Shown here piece after piece: positions 9,566-20,596 of a stretch of DNA of 64,000 bases. Source of the DNA: Arabidopsis thaliana (taxonomy: Eukaryota > Streptophyta > Magnoliopsida > Brassicales > Brassicaceae); assembly GCF_000001735.4 (NCBI RefSeq), contig NC_003071.7:13633151-13697150 (forward strand), in the 5' to 3' direction. How positions within the stretch are numbered: the stretch's first letter is position 1; the number at the start of each line of letters is the position of its first letter. A program made the position numbers and the translations under genes. The notes beneath the pieces are model-generated. The model was not told where the DNA came from, did no database searches, and saw nothing but the letters and a program-made list of their open reading frames with translations.

Positions 9566-10886
9566 TTATCTCTGAGGAGGATCAACTGTCCTGACATTTG
9601 CACCTGTCATACCTTCAATTTTATCTTTGGTGATCTCCACAAAGTGACCAATTACTTCGTGAAACTGCTTAAGACCCGATAACGGTAGAATGATGGAAGA
9701 CCTGTCAGAACCTGCCACCTATATTGAGAAATGCTTTAATGTTAAAACCATGGTAAATACAAGCTCTCAAGAGATAAGCCAGCAAAAGATTGTTCTTCCA
9801 AGATTACCTCAGATATCCTTAAGAAATGGCCCCTGTTATTGTTCCCAAGATCAAAGAAGAACCGTTTCTGGTCAGCTCTGATTACTTTAGAAACACCAGT
9901 CATTCCGGTTTCTTCCTGGCCTGGCGAGTCAATTGTTCGATCCACATTATGTTCTGAAGAAGATGGCTGCTGACTACCATGTCCAGGTATAAAACCAGCT
10001 CCAACATCATCAACCAAGTGTTCCTGTCCATCAGAAGGTTTCTGTTTCCAAAACGAAGATACAATGAGACCAGAGAACTTAGTTAAAGGCTTTTCAATCA
10101 AAGGAGACGATAATACCACCTGATTTGGCATCACAAAAAGTCCTGATGCTTCATGTATCTCAGCCAATATATTCCTGAAAGCTGCCCATCCTTCATCAGG
10201 AGAGCTTCCAGCTGGAACAATAATGGTACTTCGATTTCTACTAACCGATGCTTCTGACACCTAACACCACACCAAAACCCATCAGAACATTCCTACAACT
10301 TCTGATACCTCAGGATAATTAGTCACATAACCAAAATGAAAAGAACATTCCTAACCATAAGTCTAGTACTCCCTAAATCTTCAATTCACATATACCAAAG
10401 AAAAAAAACTTCAGATTCATTAAGTAAAACAGAAAAATTTCTACCTTCAAGAAGCGTCCTCTTCTGTTCTCACCGATATCGAAGTAAAACACCTGAATAA
10501 AGCAACAACAGCAGAAATTAAAGAGAGTGGAAAAGTCAACGATCGCCAGAAGAGAGTGATGATAAAGTTGAAACCTTGGAATCAAGCTGCAATTCTTTGC
10601 TAAAAAGCTCGTGTTCCTCAGAATTGACATAGTAGTTGAAGAGATCAAGGAACCAAGAGATGCCGGAGGAAGGAACAATGATGGTTGACCTCGTCGCCGA
10701 CGTCTTCTCCGATATCTTTAGATACCTTCCACGAGGATTCTCCTTAAGATCAAAATAGAATAGCTTATGCTCCACTTGCAACGTCTTGCTCACCAATTCC
10801 ACATCGCTCCCTCCTCCTCCTCCTCCTCCTCCGGTTACCGCTCTTCCGCCTTCAGCTCCTCCTCCTCCGCCTGAATTAGCTTCCAT
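9566..10886 (-). CDS. PURA1: PUR-alpha 1, single-stranded purine-rich nucleic acid binding protein
   Basis: Five exons on the minus strand (10575-10886, 10445-10492, 10117-10260, 9808-10041, 9566-9718) encode 296 aa. A Gly-rich N-terminus (about residues 5-26) precedes three PUR repeats, recognisable by FYFDLKENPRGRYLKISE, FYFDIGENRRGRFLKVSE and FFFDLGNNNRGHFLRISE. PUR repeats pair to form Whirly-like folds that bind single-stranded purine-rich DNA or RNA. The Arabidopsis protein is reported to bind telo-box elements of translation-apparatus gene promoters together with TCP factors. The start is the MEANSGG Met; an upstream in-frame Met four codons earlier is less likely. Probably AT2G32080. 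Confidence 0.93.
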
Positions 10887-11349
10887 TTCAATCTTCAATT
10901 GATCGATCGGAGTAGAAAATTCGGTGAAAGAAATCTCTTCACTGAAGAGTTGAAATTGACGTCTGATCTGGTAAAGGAAGTGCGATTGGAAGAATGAGGA
11001 ATTGGTGGAGGTGAGAGATTACGGAGCAATAAGGGTTTAATACCGGACCGGATGTTTTAAACCGGATACATTGTTTGGTCGGGGTCCGAACATTTCTGAT
11101 TGGTCGGATATTCAGATTAAGCAACAGATTAATTTTTCTTGGAGTAACTGCAATTACGTATAATAATTCTTTTTTTTAAAGTTGGTTTTAGTTTCACTGA
11201 TAGTCAAACCGATCGGTTCAACCTTATGGTTTGATTAAAGATGTGTTATAAGGAGCCGATGCCACGTACTTTTACTAATCTCTTTTTTGTCGACCATTTT
11301 TGTTTCTGAGTTGTTCTTCTTGATTAGCTTTGTCCGCTTGGAACCAAAC
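10887..11349. other. Divergent promoter region of PURA1 and the glyoxalase-fold gene
   Basis: A 460-bp intergenic region between divergently transcribed genes. It holds the PURA1 leader with a pyrimidine/purine-rich stretch and the AT-rich promoter of the plus-strand gene. No repeats seen. Confidence 0.6.
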
Positions 11350-12458
11350 ATGGCGAGTCTTGGCCATATAGCCAGAGAATCATCAGACATCACACGCCTC
11401 GCCCAGTTTTACAAAGAGGTAACGACACCTAATCGACGTTTTCAATTTCTTACACTTTTCTTTTTCTTATCTCTCTTCGTATTCTCTGTTCTGGGTTTGT
11501 GTTGTTACTACCAATTTCGACCCAAAAAAACAAACGCACTGAGTCGATTACCCATCTGGATTAGAATCTATGGTTTGTAATTTGGCTTTTTATTTAGAGA
11601 TTTGTGTTGCTATTGTGGCTTTGTCTCTTTCTCTTGTCACTTATCTCGTTTCTAGTTTCTATTGAGAGTGTCCACTTTTGGATGCCTTTAATCCTTTTGA
11701 TTAAGTTAGTGTTATCTTCATCTTCGTGGTTTGTTCTGAAACCAATGGATTATATATGTATAATTGTCAGGTGTTTGGGTTCGAGGAGATCGAAAGTCCT
11801 GATTTTGGAGACCTACAGGTGGTGTGGCTAAACTTACCAGGTGCTTTTGCAATGCATATTATCCAGAGAAACCCTTCAACAAATCTTCCAGAAGGTCCTT
11901 ACAGTGCTACCTCAGCGGTTAAGGATCCTAGCCATCTCCCAATGGGTCATCATATCTGTTTCTCTGTCCCAAATTTCGACTCTTTCCTTCATTCTCTCAA
12001 GGTATTGTTTCTTTGGCTTGTTTACATGAGCTTTTGATGGTACAGTTATGGATATGATTGGTATCTTTCAGAGTTATTTAATCGATCCTTTCTCGTCCTT
12101 GTTATGATGTAGGAGAAAGGGATAGAAACTTTTCAGAAGTCTCTTCCTGATGGAAAAGTCAAGCAAGTTTTCTTCTTTGATCCTGATGGTAATTAATCTC
12201 TGTTTTGCTCTTAAGCCGGCTTAATAACTATTATAACTTGGTCAGATATATGTCTACTTTTCTTATTCAGCACAAGCATTTGCAAATTACAGTTCTTGTG
12301 TATTATATATTTATATGCATTGATGCTTTAGTACTTTGGTCTATCGATCCGGAACATGTGTTCTAGGATTATCTTTCAGCGATCCTGTCTGTTTCAACTT
12401 ACAGATTCTGTCGTCAAATTTTGCAGGAAACGGATTAGAGGTAGCAAGTCGATCATGA
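11350..12458 (+). CDS. Glyoxalase I / VOC superfamily small protein
   Basis: Four exons (11350-11418, 11771-12001, 12113-12188, 12427-12458) give 135 aa. The fold signature runs from the N-terminal HIARESSDITRLAQFYKEV through LNLPGAFAMHIIQ to the C-terminal FFFDPDGNGLEV. This is one vicinal-oxygen-chelate (glyoxalase/bleomycin-resistance/dioxygenase) domain, with about half the metal ligands expected per chain, so it likely acts as a dimer. H6 and the Glu of GLEV are probable metal ligands. True glyoxalase I activity is uncertain: plant GLX1 enzymes are longer and usually carry two domains. Start Met is followed by ASLGHIA, as in homologues. Probably AT2G32090. Confidence 0.88.
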
Positions 12459-14701
12459 GCCTTGAACCTGAAATATGTGGTATCACTACTTATAGAATGA
12501 AATAAAAGTATTGTATAAATAATCAGTTTGTTGAAATAAAATCTATATGTCTAGGTTTGATGTTAACTTGTGACAGCTTACGCCTCAAAGTTCGTGTCAT
12601 GTGCTTTGAATGTTGGATGTATCGAATTTATGAGCTTTTCCTTGTCTAGTAGTTCCCATGTCTCTATTACAACACCGAAGAGATTGGGATAGTTATAATA
12701 GAGAGAGAGGACGATAGAGACCCAACTAAGAACAACCATACATTCACAACTCGAGATATTTTATTCATTTATTGTGAAGAGTTGTTTTGGTCATATAAAC
12801 TCACCCGGTTCAACCCGGATTGAACTCATCAAACGTATCATTTCTAACTTCCGGTTGACTTGTATTGCTATAAAGCTTGGTCGAATCAGACCTAAACCTC
12901 AGATATCGAGGCTAAATTATGGTTGGCTAGATCATAGTCGGGTCGTAATTAAACCCAACCTGAAGTGAACCGAATTGGTGGTCATTTGCAACATCCATGT
13001 GTAGACTGATGACCCCAAAAATAGCAAAATAGAGAAAAATGTGTTTCAAAATTCCAGTCTAAACAAAATAGGGCATCAATTTGTGGGGCTAAGTTGTTGT
13101 CCATACCCCCAACATGGCAAGAGGCATAATGGTGTGAAGGCATTACAAACATTCTACAACTTACCATAATCTAAAATCTTATGATCCATCAGTCGCCGCT
13201 TTTGTGGTTCTTATTTGGTGATGGAATATTGGCGGACGAATCATGAGTAGCTTATGTAACAACAAAGTATGATGATAGCTATATTTTCTGTTGTGGCCCA
13301 CATAAATTTATCCATATGAAAGATGAGTTCGAATCTTTTTTTTTTTTTCTGGTGCCGGATAACTACGCGAAGTGGTACCACCGGTCCACCCTAGCCTTGG
13401 CACGATGATAGCTCAGCTGTGCATTTCGAGTGTTATCCGATACGATCTTTACCAGTAACGAGGGATAACCCTGAAAATATATAGGCTACAAGCAAAAATA
13501 GTCGCTAAACTATTGAATATATGAAACACAACAAGTTTCAAACCTTTCACCAACACGACTTCACATTAGTCTCTATAACCAAATCATAATGAGATAATTC
13601 ACAAAAACATGCTTCCAAAATACTTATTATATTGGATGCTTCATTTCCATTTTTAACTTGCTTCTATCCATTGTCTATTCTCACCCGCCAAATTACCAGC
13701 AACAGCAAGTCATAACTGATCGTTAGTCCTTAACTCCTTATTAGTTATTACTTGATTCTACATGTACAAAAATAGCCAGACTTAGTTATAGTCACTGGTG
13801 GCTAAAATATCTTTAGGACTTGATTAACAAAACAAATATTGACCGAATGACCTGCTTGGTCGGACCAGTGAAAACTCGACCTGACCTTGTGAATCGGACC
13901 GGTGGACCAAAAACCAGGACCACACTAGGGAAGTATTCGTACTTGAACTAACGTCTTTTGGCTTTACGTCATGATGAGTGGACCAATCTAGGTGGTGGAT
14001 GAATTTACCTCCTCGTGAGCTCTCTCTATTCTGTAATTGCAAGGACACTCATTCTTCATGTTTTGCAGTTTTTGTAACTCTGACAAACTATAAGGTTATA
14101 TGAATAAACCAAAATTTATAAATACTATCATTCACGTATAAAGAAAGACCTCCCCATGTTGAATTCAGCTTTGTACGTCAGTGTTTCAGAAAGAAAGTGA
14201 ATAATTACAAAATTAGAAAGTATCAAACCAAAAGAAAGAAAAACGCTAAAAAAGTAAATATCTGATATTCAGATTCACTCGAAAGTACAATACCCTTTAG
14301 GGAATATATGTTTTGTAAACGTTTCATCAATATAGATGAAAATTAAGGATCCTAATAACTGCATTTAGTCAATAGTAACAAGTACCATTACTTTGTTTTG
14401 CAAGTCGCAACACAAGTGCATGTGGTGATTGGTGAACACATAGTCAACATTGAGACTCTCGGTAGCTACATAACGATTCTTGAAAATGAGATAAATCAGA
14501 AAATTGATAGTAATTCACTTATTCATTTATAAAAAAAAAATTTTTGGCAACATTAGTATATAGAAATTTGTAAATTACATAAGTACCCTTTTATAAACGT
14601 AATGAGACATTTGTGTATATATATGTTACAAAATAAGCCAACATATCCATTTGCTCGAGACATTTATTCTCTTAATTCTTCTCTCTCTCTCTCTCTTAAA
14701 A
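12459..14701. other. 2.2-kb gene-poor region before OFP16
   Basis: Holds the 3' UTR of the preceding gene (to about 12720), then AT-rich DNA with no convincing gene. A GC-richer island at about 13340-13480 is described separately. Near 14580-14700 lies the OFP16 promoter and leader, with TATATATAT at 14616 and a CT-rich leader just before the ATG. Confidence 0.6.
13268..13480. repeat. Possible SINE-like remnant
   Basis: GATGATAGCT occurs at 13270-13279 and again at 13404-13413, flanking GAGTTCGAATC (a B-box-like sequence, about 13326) and a run of 13 Ts. Downstream GATAGCTCAGCTG resembles a tRNA A-box. The GC-rich segment GGTGCCGGATAACTACGCG stands out from its AT-rich surroundings. These are hints of a tRNA-derived retroposon, but I cannot name a family or define its ends. 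Confidence 0.3.
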
Positions 14702-15436
14702 ATGCCAAAAATCTTGTGGAAAAGCCTCCATCTTTGCTTCCCGTCAAATCTCACCAAATGCTATTCTTCGCCGTGTATTCCTCCGTCCTCCGCCGATCCC
14801 GACGGTATCATCCAACCTAACCGTCCCTCCATCGTTCTTCTCAATAACTTCAACCTCCTTTACCACAATGACAACCACCACCACCCCCATCGTGTCATTG
14901 ACTTACCTTCTTCCTCCACCACAACCACTCCGGCCGCCACCTCCTCCTCATCCACGTCATCATATGAATCTGATATCTCTCCTGATGTATCCGCCGCTTT
15001 TGCTTCCCGTCGCTTCTTCTTCTCTTCCCCTGGTCGGTCCAATGCAATCACCGACTCACCAGAACCCCGGTCAAGAGAATTCTCTGATAATTACGATGAT
15101 GCCACTATCACGTCGACAAAGAAGAAGAAAAAGAAGGTTTATGATAATTCCGTGACTACTACTACTACGAGGCTTATAAGCGGAGGAACCGCCGTAACTC
15201 AACACGTGGACTCACCGGATCCGTTAACTGACTTCCGGCGATCCATGCAAGAGATGATTGACGCCGCCATCGACGCCGGAGAACTTAGTCGTGATCCGAA
15301 CGACGGTTACGATTTCTTGGATGAACTGCTACTCACTTATCTCTCTTTAAATCCAGCCGACACACACAAGTTCGTCATCAGGGCTTTCTCCGACATATTG
15401 GTCTCACTCTTGTCGGAAGAACGCCGGATATGCTGA
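14702..15436 (+). CDS. OFP16: OVATE family protein
   Basis: An intronless 244-aa ORF starting [13 protein letters not shown]. Upstream in-frame Met codons (14651) lie in the CT-rich leader and lack family resemblance, so I chose 14702. The N-terminal half is low-complexity (Ser, Thr, His, Asn) with a Lys-rich stretch near residue 140, a possible nuclear signal. The OVATE domain occupies the C-terminal 70 residues or so: [34 protein letters not shown] and [21 protein letters not shown] proteins are plant-specific transcriptional repressors that bind TALE homeodomain proteins and TRM proteins to set organ shape. Probably AT2G32100. Confidence 0.92.
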
Positions 15437-18123
15437 CGTGGTGATGGCCGCCGGGATAAAAAAAAAACTCCCGTGCAATGAATGCAACACGTGACTATTA
15501 GTTCAGTGAACCTAACTTTCTTTTTTCCAATGTACGTCTTCATGGAAGAGTAACTAAGCAAACCAGAAAAAATTATTACTGACAATTTCATATTTTGTAT
15601 GTTTTATTAAAATAATTGAATGATGCAAAGGATAGAAGAATTTTGAGATAATTCATATATTTGGTTGGATAATATAAAGTTAGATATTTTATTGACGAAA
15701 AGAACTTCTTTTAAATGGTTTATAGTTTTAAAAAACAAAATTCGTTAATATAAACCGCACAATATAGCAAACCGGGATATCAAAACTGGTCCACTCCATG
15801 ATTGAGTGAAACAGACATAAAAACATGTTTTTGTGTTGAACATCACTATTGGCAAAAAAAAAGAAAAGTATTAGAACTAGAAGTGAATTTCTAATGTGAT
15901 ATGAATAACAATAACTTGGTTCGGAGGTAGAAGTAATTAAAGAAATGGTTTAAACGTTAAAACTTATGAATTAACAAATAAATCAAAGCTAAATACGTCC
16001 AAAAAACTTTATGATAAGAGTTAAAATGGAACTTGGTTGGATCAATGAAGCATAAGGTTGAGTAGACAACAATATCACCAAGGTACAAAGCTTGAGGCAT
16101 CGATAAACTCTCTAGTTGCTTATATTATGTCAAGGCATGCATGGATCGTGTTTTAAATATTACTATGTATCCATACTTTAATAAAGAGGCATATATAGTT
16201 AATGTTTCTACAATATATAAAGTAAAAAAAGTAGAAGTTTTTACTTTCTGTATGTTGCCTCAGTTCTTAATGTTGCCTTCATGGATGTATATGTATTATC
16301 GTTAAGACAACAAAAGGATGCTACTTTTTGCTTGTATAGTTGTATTGTTTTGTTTCTGTACAAAATATATAGACTCTGTAATATTGTTTTTTTTTTGTGA
16401 AGAAGTAATATTGTTTGTTACATCAATTAAATAATGAAATCTATTATTTTCCTTTGCTTCTTTCCATAAGATTTACACGTAACACAATGTGAGACAAAAC
16501 AAAATAATTGAGAATCCTAAGAGACGGATGTTGGAAGGTCCACTCGACCAAATAAACTTAAAAAATGTAGCTAATACTTTAAAATAAGGGTCTAATTAAA
16601 CAAAGTATTATAAGTTAGTTGGTTTAGGTGAAAGTAAGACCATGCCATTTGTCTTATTGATCAGTGTTCACTAAAGAATTAAAACTAGCCTCTAGACCCG
16701 CTCAATTGCGAGTAAAACACTCAACTTAATCTAATTAGTATAAGATTATACATTTCAACTATAAAGGGCTAAATAGCTCATATTTGTTAACACTTTGAAT
16801 TCATTAGTGAACTAGCTAAATCTCATTTTTGCAATGAAATCAGCATGTCTTTTATTGCATGAAAGGTGCTTATGGGCGAAGTTGCAACTAATTTTTTTTT
16901 TTACTTTTGGTAAAAAAGTTGCAACTAAATTTGACTATGATGAGTTTACAATTTACAAAAAATAATAAAAAATGACTATGATGTTATATATTTATAATTA
17001 GAGAAAATGTGCGTTTTGTTAAATCGTCATGTATATGTAATAACTGACTATGATTTTATCGTAAGTTAAACGACTCAAAACGTGAGCAATCTTAATTATA
17101 CTTTTCGAGTTGGTAAATGGTGCCTTGTTTTCTGCCGCTTGTCTCCAACTCTGCCTAACCACTTGGTTGATAATGATAAGTCAATAGAACCTATGCCACA
17201 ATGTTTATGCGTGTGTGTGAGAGAGAGAACAAATTTGGGTCAAACGTACAGTAGAGTTTCATATGTCCATTTGACCATTTCGGTGCGAATTGAAGGTCAT
17301 TTAGATAGGAAATTATCTGTCAACCACCTCACTGTTTTAAACGAATCAGAAAAAGAATCCGAGAAGAAATAATTTGCTTACTAGCTAGATTTAAGTGTTG
17401 AGATTTTTTTCAATGCAATTGCCATTTTCTTAGCCAAGCCTTTCTCCGAAATATCCCGTAAATCACAAAATACTTGTGATTACATCCCATAACGAGAATA
17501 CATTTTATAATGGTCTAATAAACTCAAAAACTATAATAGTGTATAAATAATTTGTCGTTGAAATTAGCAAGTTGCCGTAGTCAATACAAATCATGTGATA
17601 TCACATGTTACGACTTACGAGTTTAGACGATTTTTATTTATTTACTTATAAATGGATCCATGCATGTTATTTTCTGCAAAATTATACAATCACTTTTGAG
17701 TCCAATAACTTAAAAGTTCCACACCTACCTAAATATGGGTCAATCTCAAGATATGAGATCACTATCGAGACAAAATAAAAAGTTTGATACTCATGCACTG
17801 CATTTGGATTTCTTACCTTTCCTATCAAAATTAAAGTTATACGCTTTATTGAATTGTCAACAACATCCTAAACACTAATGCCGTGAATATTTCGGTTACT
17901 ACTATGCCTTTACCGGATCACCACATCTTGCCTCGGCCGAGCCTCATATTCATTTTGTTGCGATTTCCATAATTCTTTAGAGTCAAATAAAACGATCCGG
18001 CCATGATTCATGGTGAGCAATTCCCTTAAAAGGAAACAAAAGTGTGATCACTTGATTCAGGAAAATTAAGGAAAGTAATCAAATTAATTTTTAAATTGTA
18101 GAAAAATGAAAACAAAATATCCA
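15437..18123. other. 2.7-kb gene-poor AT-rich region
   Basis: After the OFP16 3' UTR (to about 15600) I see only AT-rich sequence, with short poly-T and poly-A runs. A possible Helitron end lies near 16685-16713. No ORF longer than about 95 codons looks protein-like. Confidence 0.6.
16685..16713 (-). mobile_element. Possible Helitron 3' terminus
   Basis: On the minus strand ACTCGC-AATTGA-GCGGGT can form a 6-bp stem (one G-T pair) at 16713-16696. It is followed after 7 nt by CTAG at 16688-16685, next to a T on that strand. A short hairpin just before CTRR and insertion next to T is the known 3' signature of plant Helitrons (AtREP families). The 5' end was not located, so this may be a remnant or chance. 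Confidence 0.35.
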
Positions 18124-18198
18124 GCTGGAATAGCTCAGTAGGTTTAGAGCGTGTGGCTGTTAACCTCAAGGTCGGAGGTTCGACCCCTCCTTTCAGCG
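18124..18198 (+). tRNA. tRNA-Asn (anticodon GTT)
   Basis: A full cloverleaf can be drawn: acceptor GCTGGAA pairs with TTTCAGC; D arm GCTC...GAGC; anticodon loop CTGTTAA with GTT; T arm GGAGG-TTCGACC-CCTCC; discriminator G at 18198. A-box (TAGCTCAGTAGG) and B-box (GGTTCGACCCC) are present, and T-rich sequence follows for termination. Compared with the usual plant tRNA-Asn as I remember it, this copy has one extra D-loop base, a T-T mismatch in the anticodon stem (TGTGG/CCTCA) and a rearranged 3' acceptor strand. It could be functional or a decaying copy. Probably AT2G32110. Confidence 0.85.
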
Positions 18199-18569
18199 AA
18201 TTTTGATTCTTTTAACCTATTAATCCCCCAATATGAAAAAATTCATTCAATATAATCCATATAATGTCCTACTCGATAAAAGTGTTGACCATCCAAATTT
18301 GCCAAGTTTTAATGAGAAGCTCAAAAACAGTTAAAAACTTGCAACACAACATATCAGAAGCTCAAAAGAAAGTGTCCAAAGTCCAAACTCTCTAGTTTAT
18401 TATACAATCTGCAAAGCATTATTACTTCATTACACACATAAACATTGTTTACCACTTCAACGACAAACCCCAAAACACACACAAACTTTACAAACTCTTT
18501 TCTATACGAAGCATCCTCGTATCTTACATCTAATCTAAAATCTATCACCAACACCATTTTATTTTAATC
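18199..18569. other. Intergenic and 3' UTR of HSP70T-2
   Basis: AT-rich spacer after the tRNA terminator; from about 18340 upward this is likely the 3' UTR of the minus-strand HSP70 gene. Confidence 0.55.
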
Positions 18570-20261
18570 TTACATCTTTCTCTGAAGAGTAATCAAATCA
18601 AGAGTAGCTCCATATTTCACATTCAAAGCTTGAGCACACCAACCATGTCCATCATCAACCGTAGGCATCCTCACCTCAATCACAGGAACCACTGGACTCG
18701 AAGATCCCGGCATCAACACAGCTGCGAAAACCCGTAAAGCATTTGATGCATCAATGTCCATACACACATTGATCTCTGGAACACCTTTCGGTGCTGGCGG
18801 AATCCCAACGAGCTTGAAATAACCAAGAAGATGATTCTCTTCAACAGTCTCTCCTTCTCCTTCGTATATAATGATCAGAGCTTCCTTCTGGTTGTCTTGA
18901 ACCGTTGTGAAGAAGAGGTCTTTCCGCGCTGGAACCATTGTGTTACGCGGAATCACGGGTATGAATTTGTTTCCGTTAGCTCTTACTCCAACTGCAAGAG
19001 GTGTGGCTTGTATGGTTAACAGATCTAAGCTCCCAAAAGGATCATGAATCCCTGAAGTCACCGCACCTTCCAAAGCAGCTCCTCTAACCGCAGCTTCTAA
19101 AGGATTCACGCCTTTGTATATCTCATCCTTCTTGCATACGTTCTTGATAATAGTTCTTACTTTCGGGATGTACGAACACCCTCCAACCATTATCAAATCA
19201 TCGATATCACCACCATTGACTCTCGCATCTCGCAGGCACTGCACAACAAGTCTCTCACATTCCTCAAATACCTTCTGGTTCACTTCCTCAAACTCTAACC
19301 TATCAAGAACCTTGGATATCTTGTTACCATTTCCCAAATCCACTTCAATTTGGACATTTTCTTGATCCGTTAGCCTGTGAATCGCGTCCTGTGCCGCTAC
19401 ACGAAGCAACCCCGAAGCTTCTTCATTAGGTGGAGCGATATGGCGAATTGTGTTCTGCAAAATGTCTTCACCCCCAATGGGGCTACCAGCTAAAGCTTTT
19501 ATCTGTGAAACACCACCAGCAGTAGCAGTAACCGCAACATCGCAGTAACCAGCTCCCATATTGAATATAACCGCAAGCCTCTCGCTTCCGCTTCCCATGT
19601 TATCATGGGTAGTCATCTGCTGCTGTTGCGCATAAAGCAACGCAATAGCAGTTGGTTCCGGCATCAAACGAAGAACATGAAGTCCAGCCATAGCGCAAGC
19701 TCTTTCGAACCGTGTGAGCTGGAACCTAGAGAACGAAACCGGAACCGTAAGCACTACATTTCTCACAGGACGTTTCAACTGAGCTTCAGCCATCAGACGT
19801 AACTCCACCAGAAATATAGCTAAAACTTCCTCTGGTGTTGTTGATCTCCAAGCATTGTTCACCAAAGCTGCAATAAACGGTCTAACTCCAATATCAAGAG
19901 TTTGAACCAAGAAAGGAAGGTTCTTGCTAGCGTGAACCACAGGATCAGTGTCTACACGACCAACGAGCCGCTTCATGTTGAAGATAGCGGCTCCGGTTAG
20001 CATTTCCTGCTCATGTGCGAGCTGGTTGCTAACACCACCAGCAGGAACTTCATCTTTGAAAGTGACAAATGATTTGATGAGCTTCTGGTTTCTTGTGTTC
20101 CTCAAGATGTGAACTTGAGAACCGTTCCAAACAGCTATACTGCATTGAGAAGTACCAATGTCGATACCAAGGGCGATTTCGGGTAATGAAGGAGATGATG
20201 ATGATTTCTCCTCTCCAGTGTTTTCACTGTCTGATGCTACTGTGTATGCTGCTTCTGCCAT
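18570..20261 (-). CDS. HSP70T-2: Truncated cytosolic HSP70-like protein (HSP70T-2)
   Basis: An intronless 563-aa ORF. The HSP70 ATPase domain begins at about residue 30 with LGIDIGTSQCSIAVWNG (phosphate-1 motif). It continues through ERACAMAGLHVLRLMPEPTA (connect-1 area) and DDLIMVGGCSYIPKVR (adenosine motif). A short substrate-binding beta region follows (VGIPPAPKGVPEINVCMDID). The protein ends around residue 563 without the helical lid and without the EEVD tail of full-length cytosolic HSP70 (about 650 aa). This matches the two truncated HSP70s of Arabidopsis. The usual DLGTT is IDIGTSQ here, so ATP handling may differ. A 332-bp intron in the leader (20265-20596) ends just before the ATG. 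Probably AT2G32120. Confidence 0.93.
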   Translation of the reverse strand: MAEAAYTVASDSENTGEEKSSSSPSLPEIALGIDIGTSQCSIAVWNGSQVHILRNTRNQKLIKSFVTFKDEVPAGGVSNQLAHEQEMLTGAAIFNMKRLVGRVDTDPVVHASKNLPFLVQTLDIGVRPFIAALVNNAWRSTTPEEVLAIFLVELRLMAEAQLKRPVRNVVLTVPVSFSRFQLTRFERACAMAGLHVLRLMPEPTAIALLYAQQQQMTTHDNMGSGSERLAVIFNMGAGYCDVAVTATAGGVSQIKALAGSPIGGEDILQNTIRHIAPPNEEASGLLRVAAQDAIHRLTDQENVQIEVDLGNGNKISKVLDRLEFEEVNQKVFEECERLVVQCLRDARVNGGDIDDLIMVGGCSYIPKVRTIIKNVCKKDEIYKGVNPLEAAVRGAALEGAVTSGIHDPFGSLDLLTIQATPLAVGVRANGNKFIPVIPRNTMVPARKDLFFTTVQDNQKEALIIIYEGEGETVEENHLLGYFKLVGIPPAPKGVPEINVCMDIDASNALRVFAAVLMPGSSSPVVPVIEVRMPTVDDGHGWCAQALNVKYGATLDLITLQRKM

Positions 20262-20264
20262 TTC

Positions 20265-20596
20265 CTGCCATAGATTTCTGATTCAGGATTCAAGATTTAT
20301 CAACACAATCAAAGATTTATCCTTGAGTTCATCACTCAACATTCAAAACAAATTAAGAACCAATTCTACCACAAACTGAAACTAATTTCAAAGTGTCTTG
20401 TAGGATTTTATCAGGATTTTACAGTCGTACGATTCCACCCAGATAAAGATTCAAAATTGACAAATAAACTTGAAATCAAATTAAGGATTAGACTAGTAAT
20501 CAGAAAATCTAACAATTGCAATTTCAATAAGTACAAGAACTGAGCTAAAACCAAACAAAGTATTATTCAAAAAGAGAGGACTCGGAAAGAACAAAC
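20265..20596 (-). other. HSP70T-2: 5' UTR intron of HSP70T-2
   Basis: On the minus strand the donor GGTGACAG|GTTTGTTC begins the intron at 20596 and the acceptor TATGGCAG|GAAATGG ends it at 20265, four bases before the start codon. Confidence 0.6.

Noticed and set aside
14860-15155. Alternative-frame ORFs in OFP16 on both strands
   Set aside because: Products of low-complexity Ser/Thr/His codons; the OVATE frame is clearly the coding one.
17082-17372. 96-codon plus-strand ORF
   Set aside because: No recognisable domain, AT-rich context and no supporting splice or promoter features.
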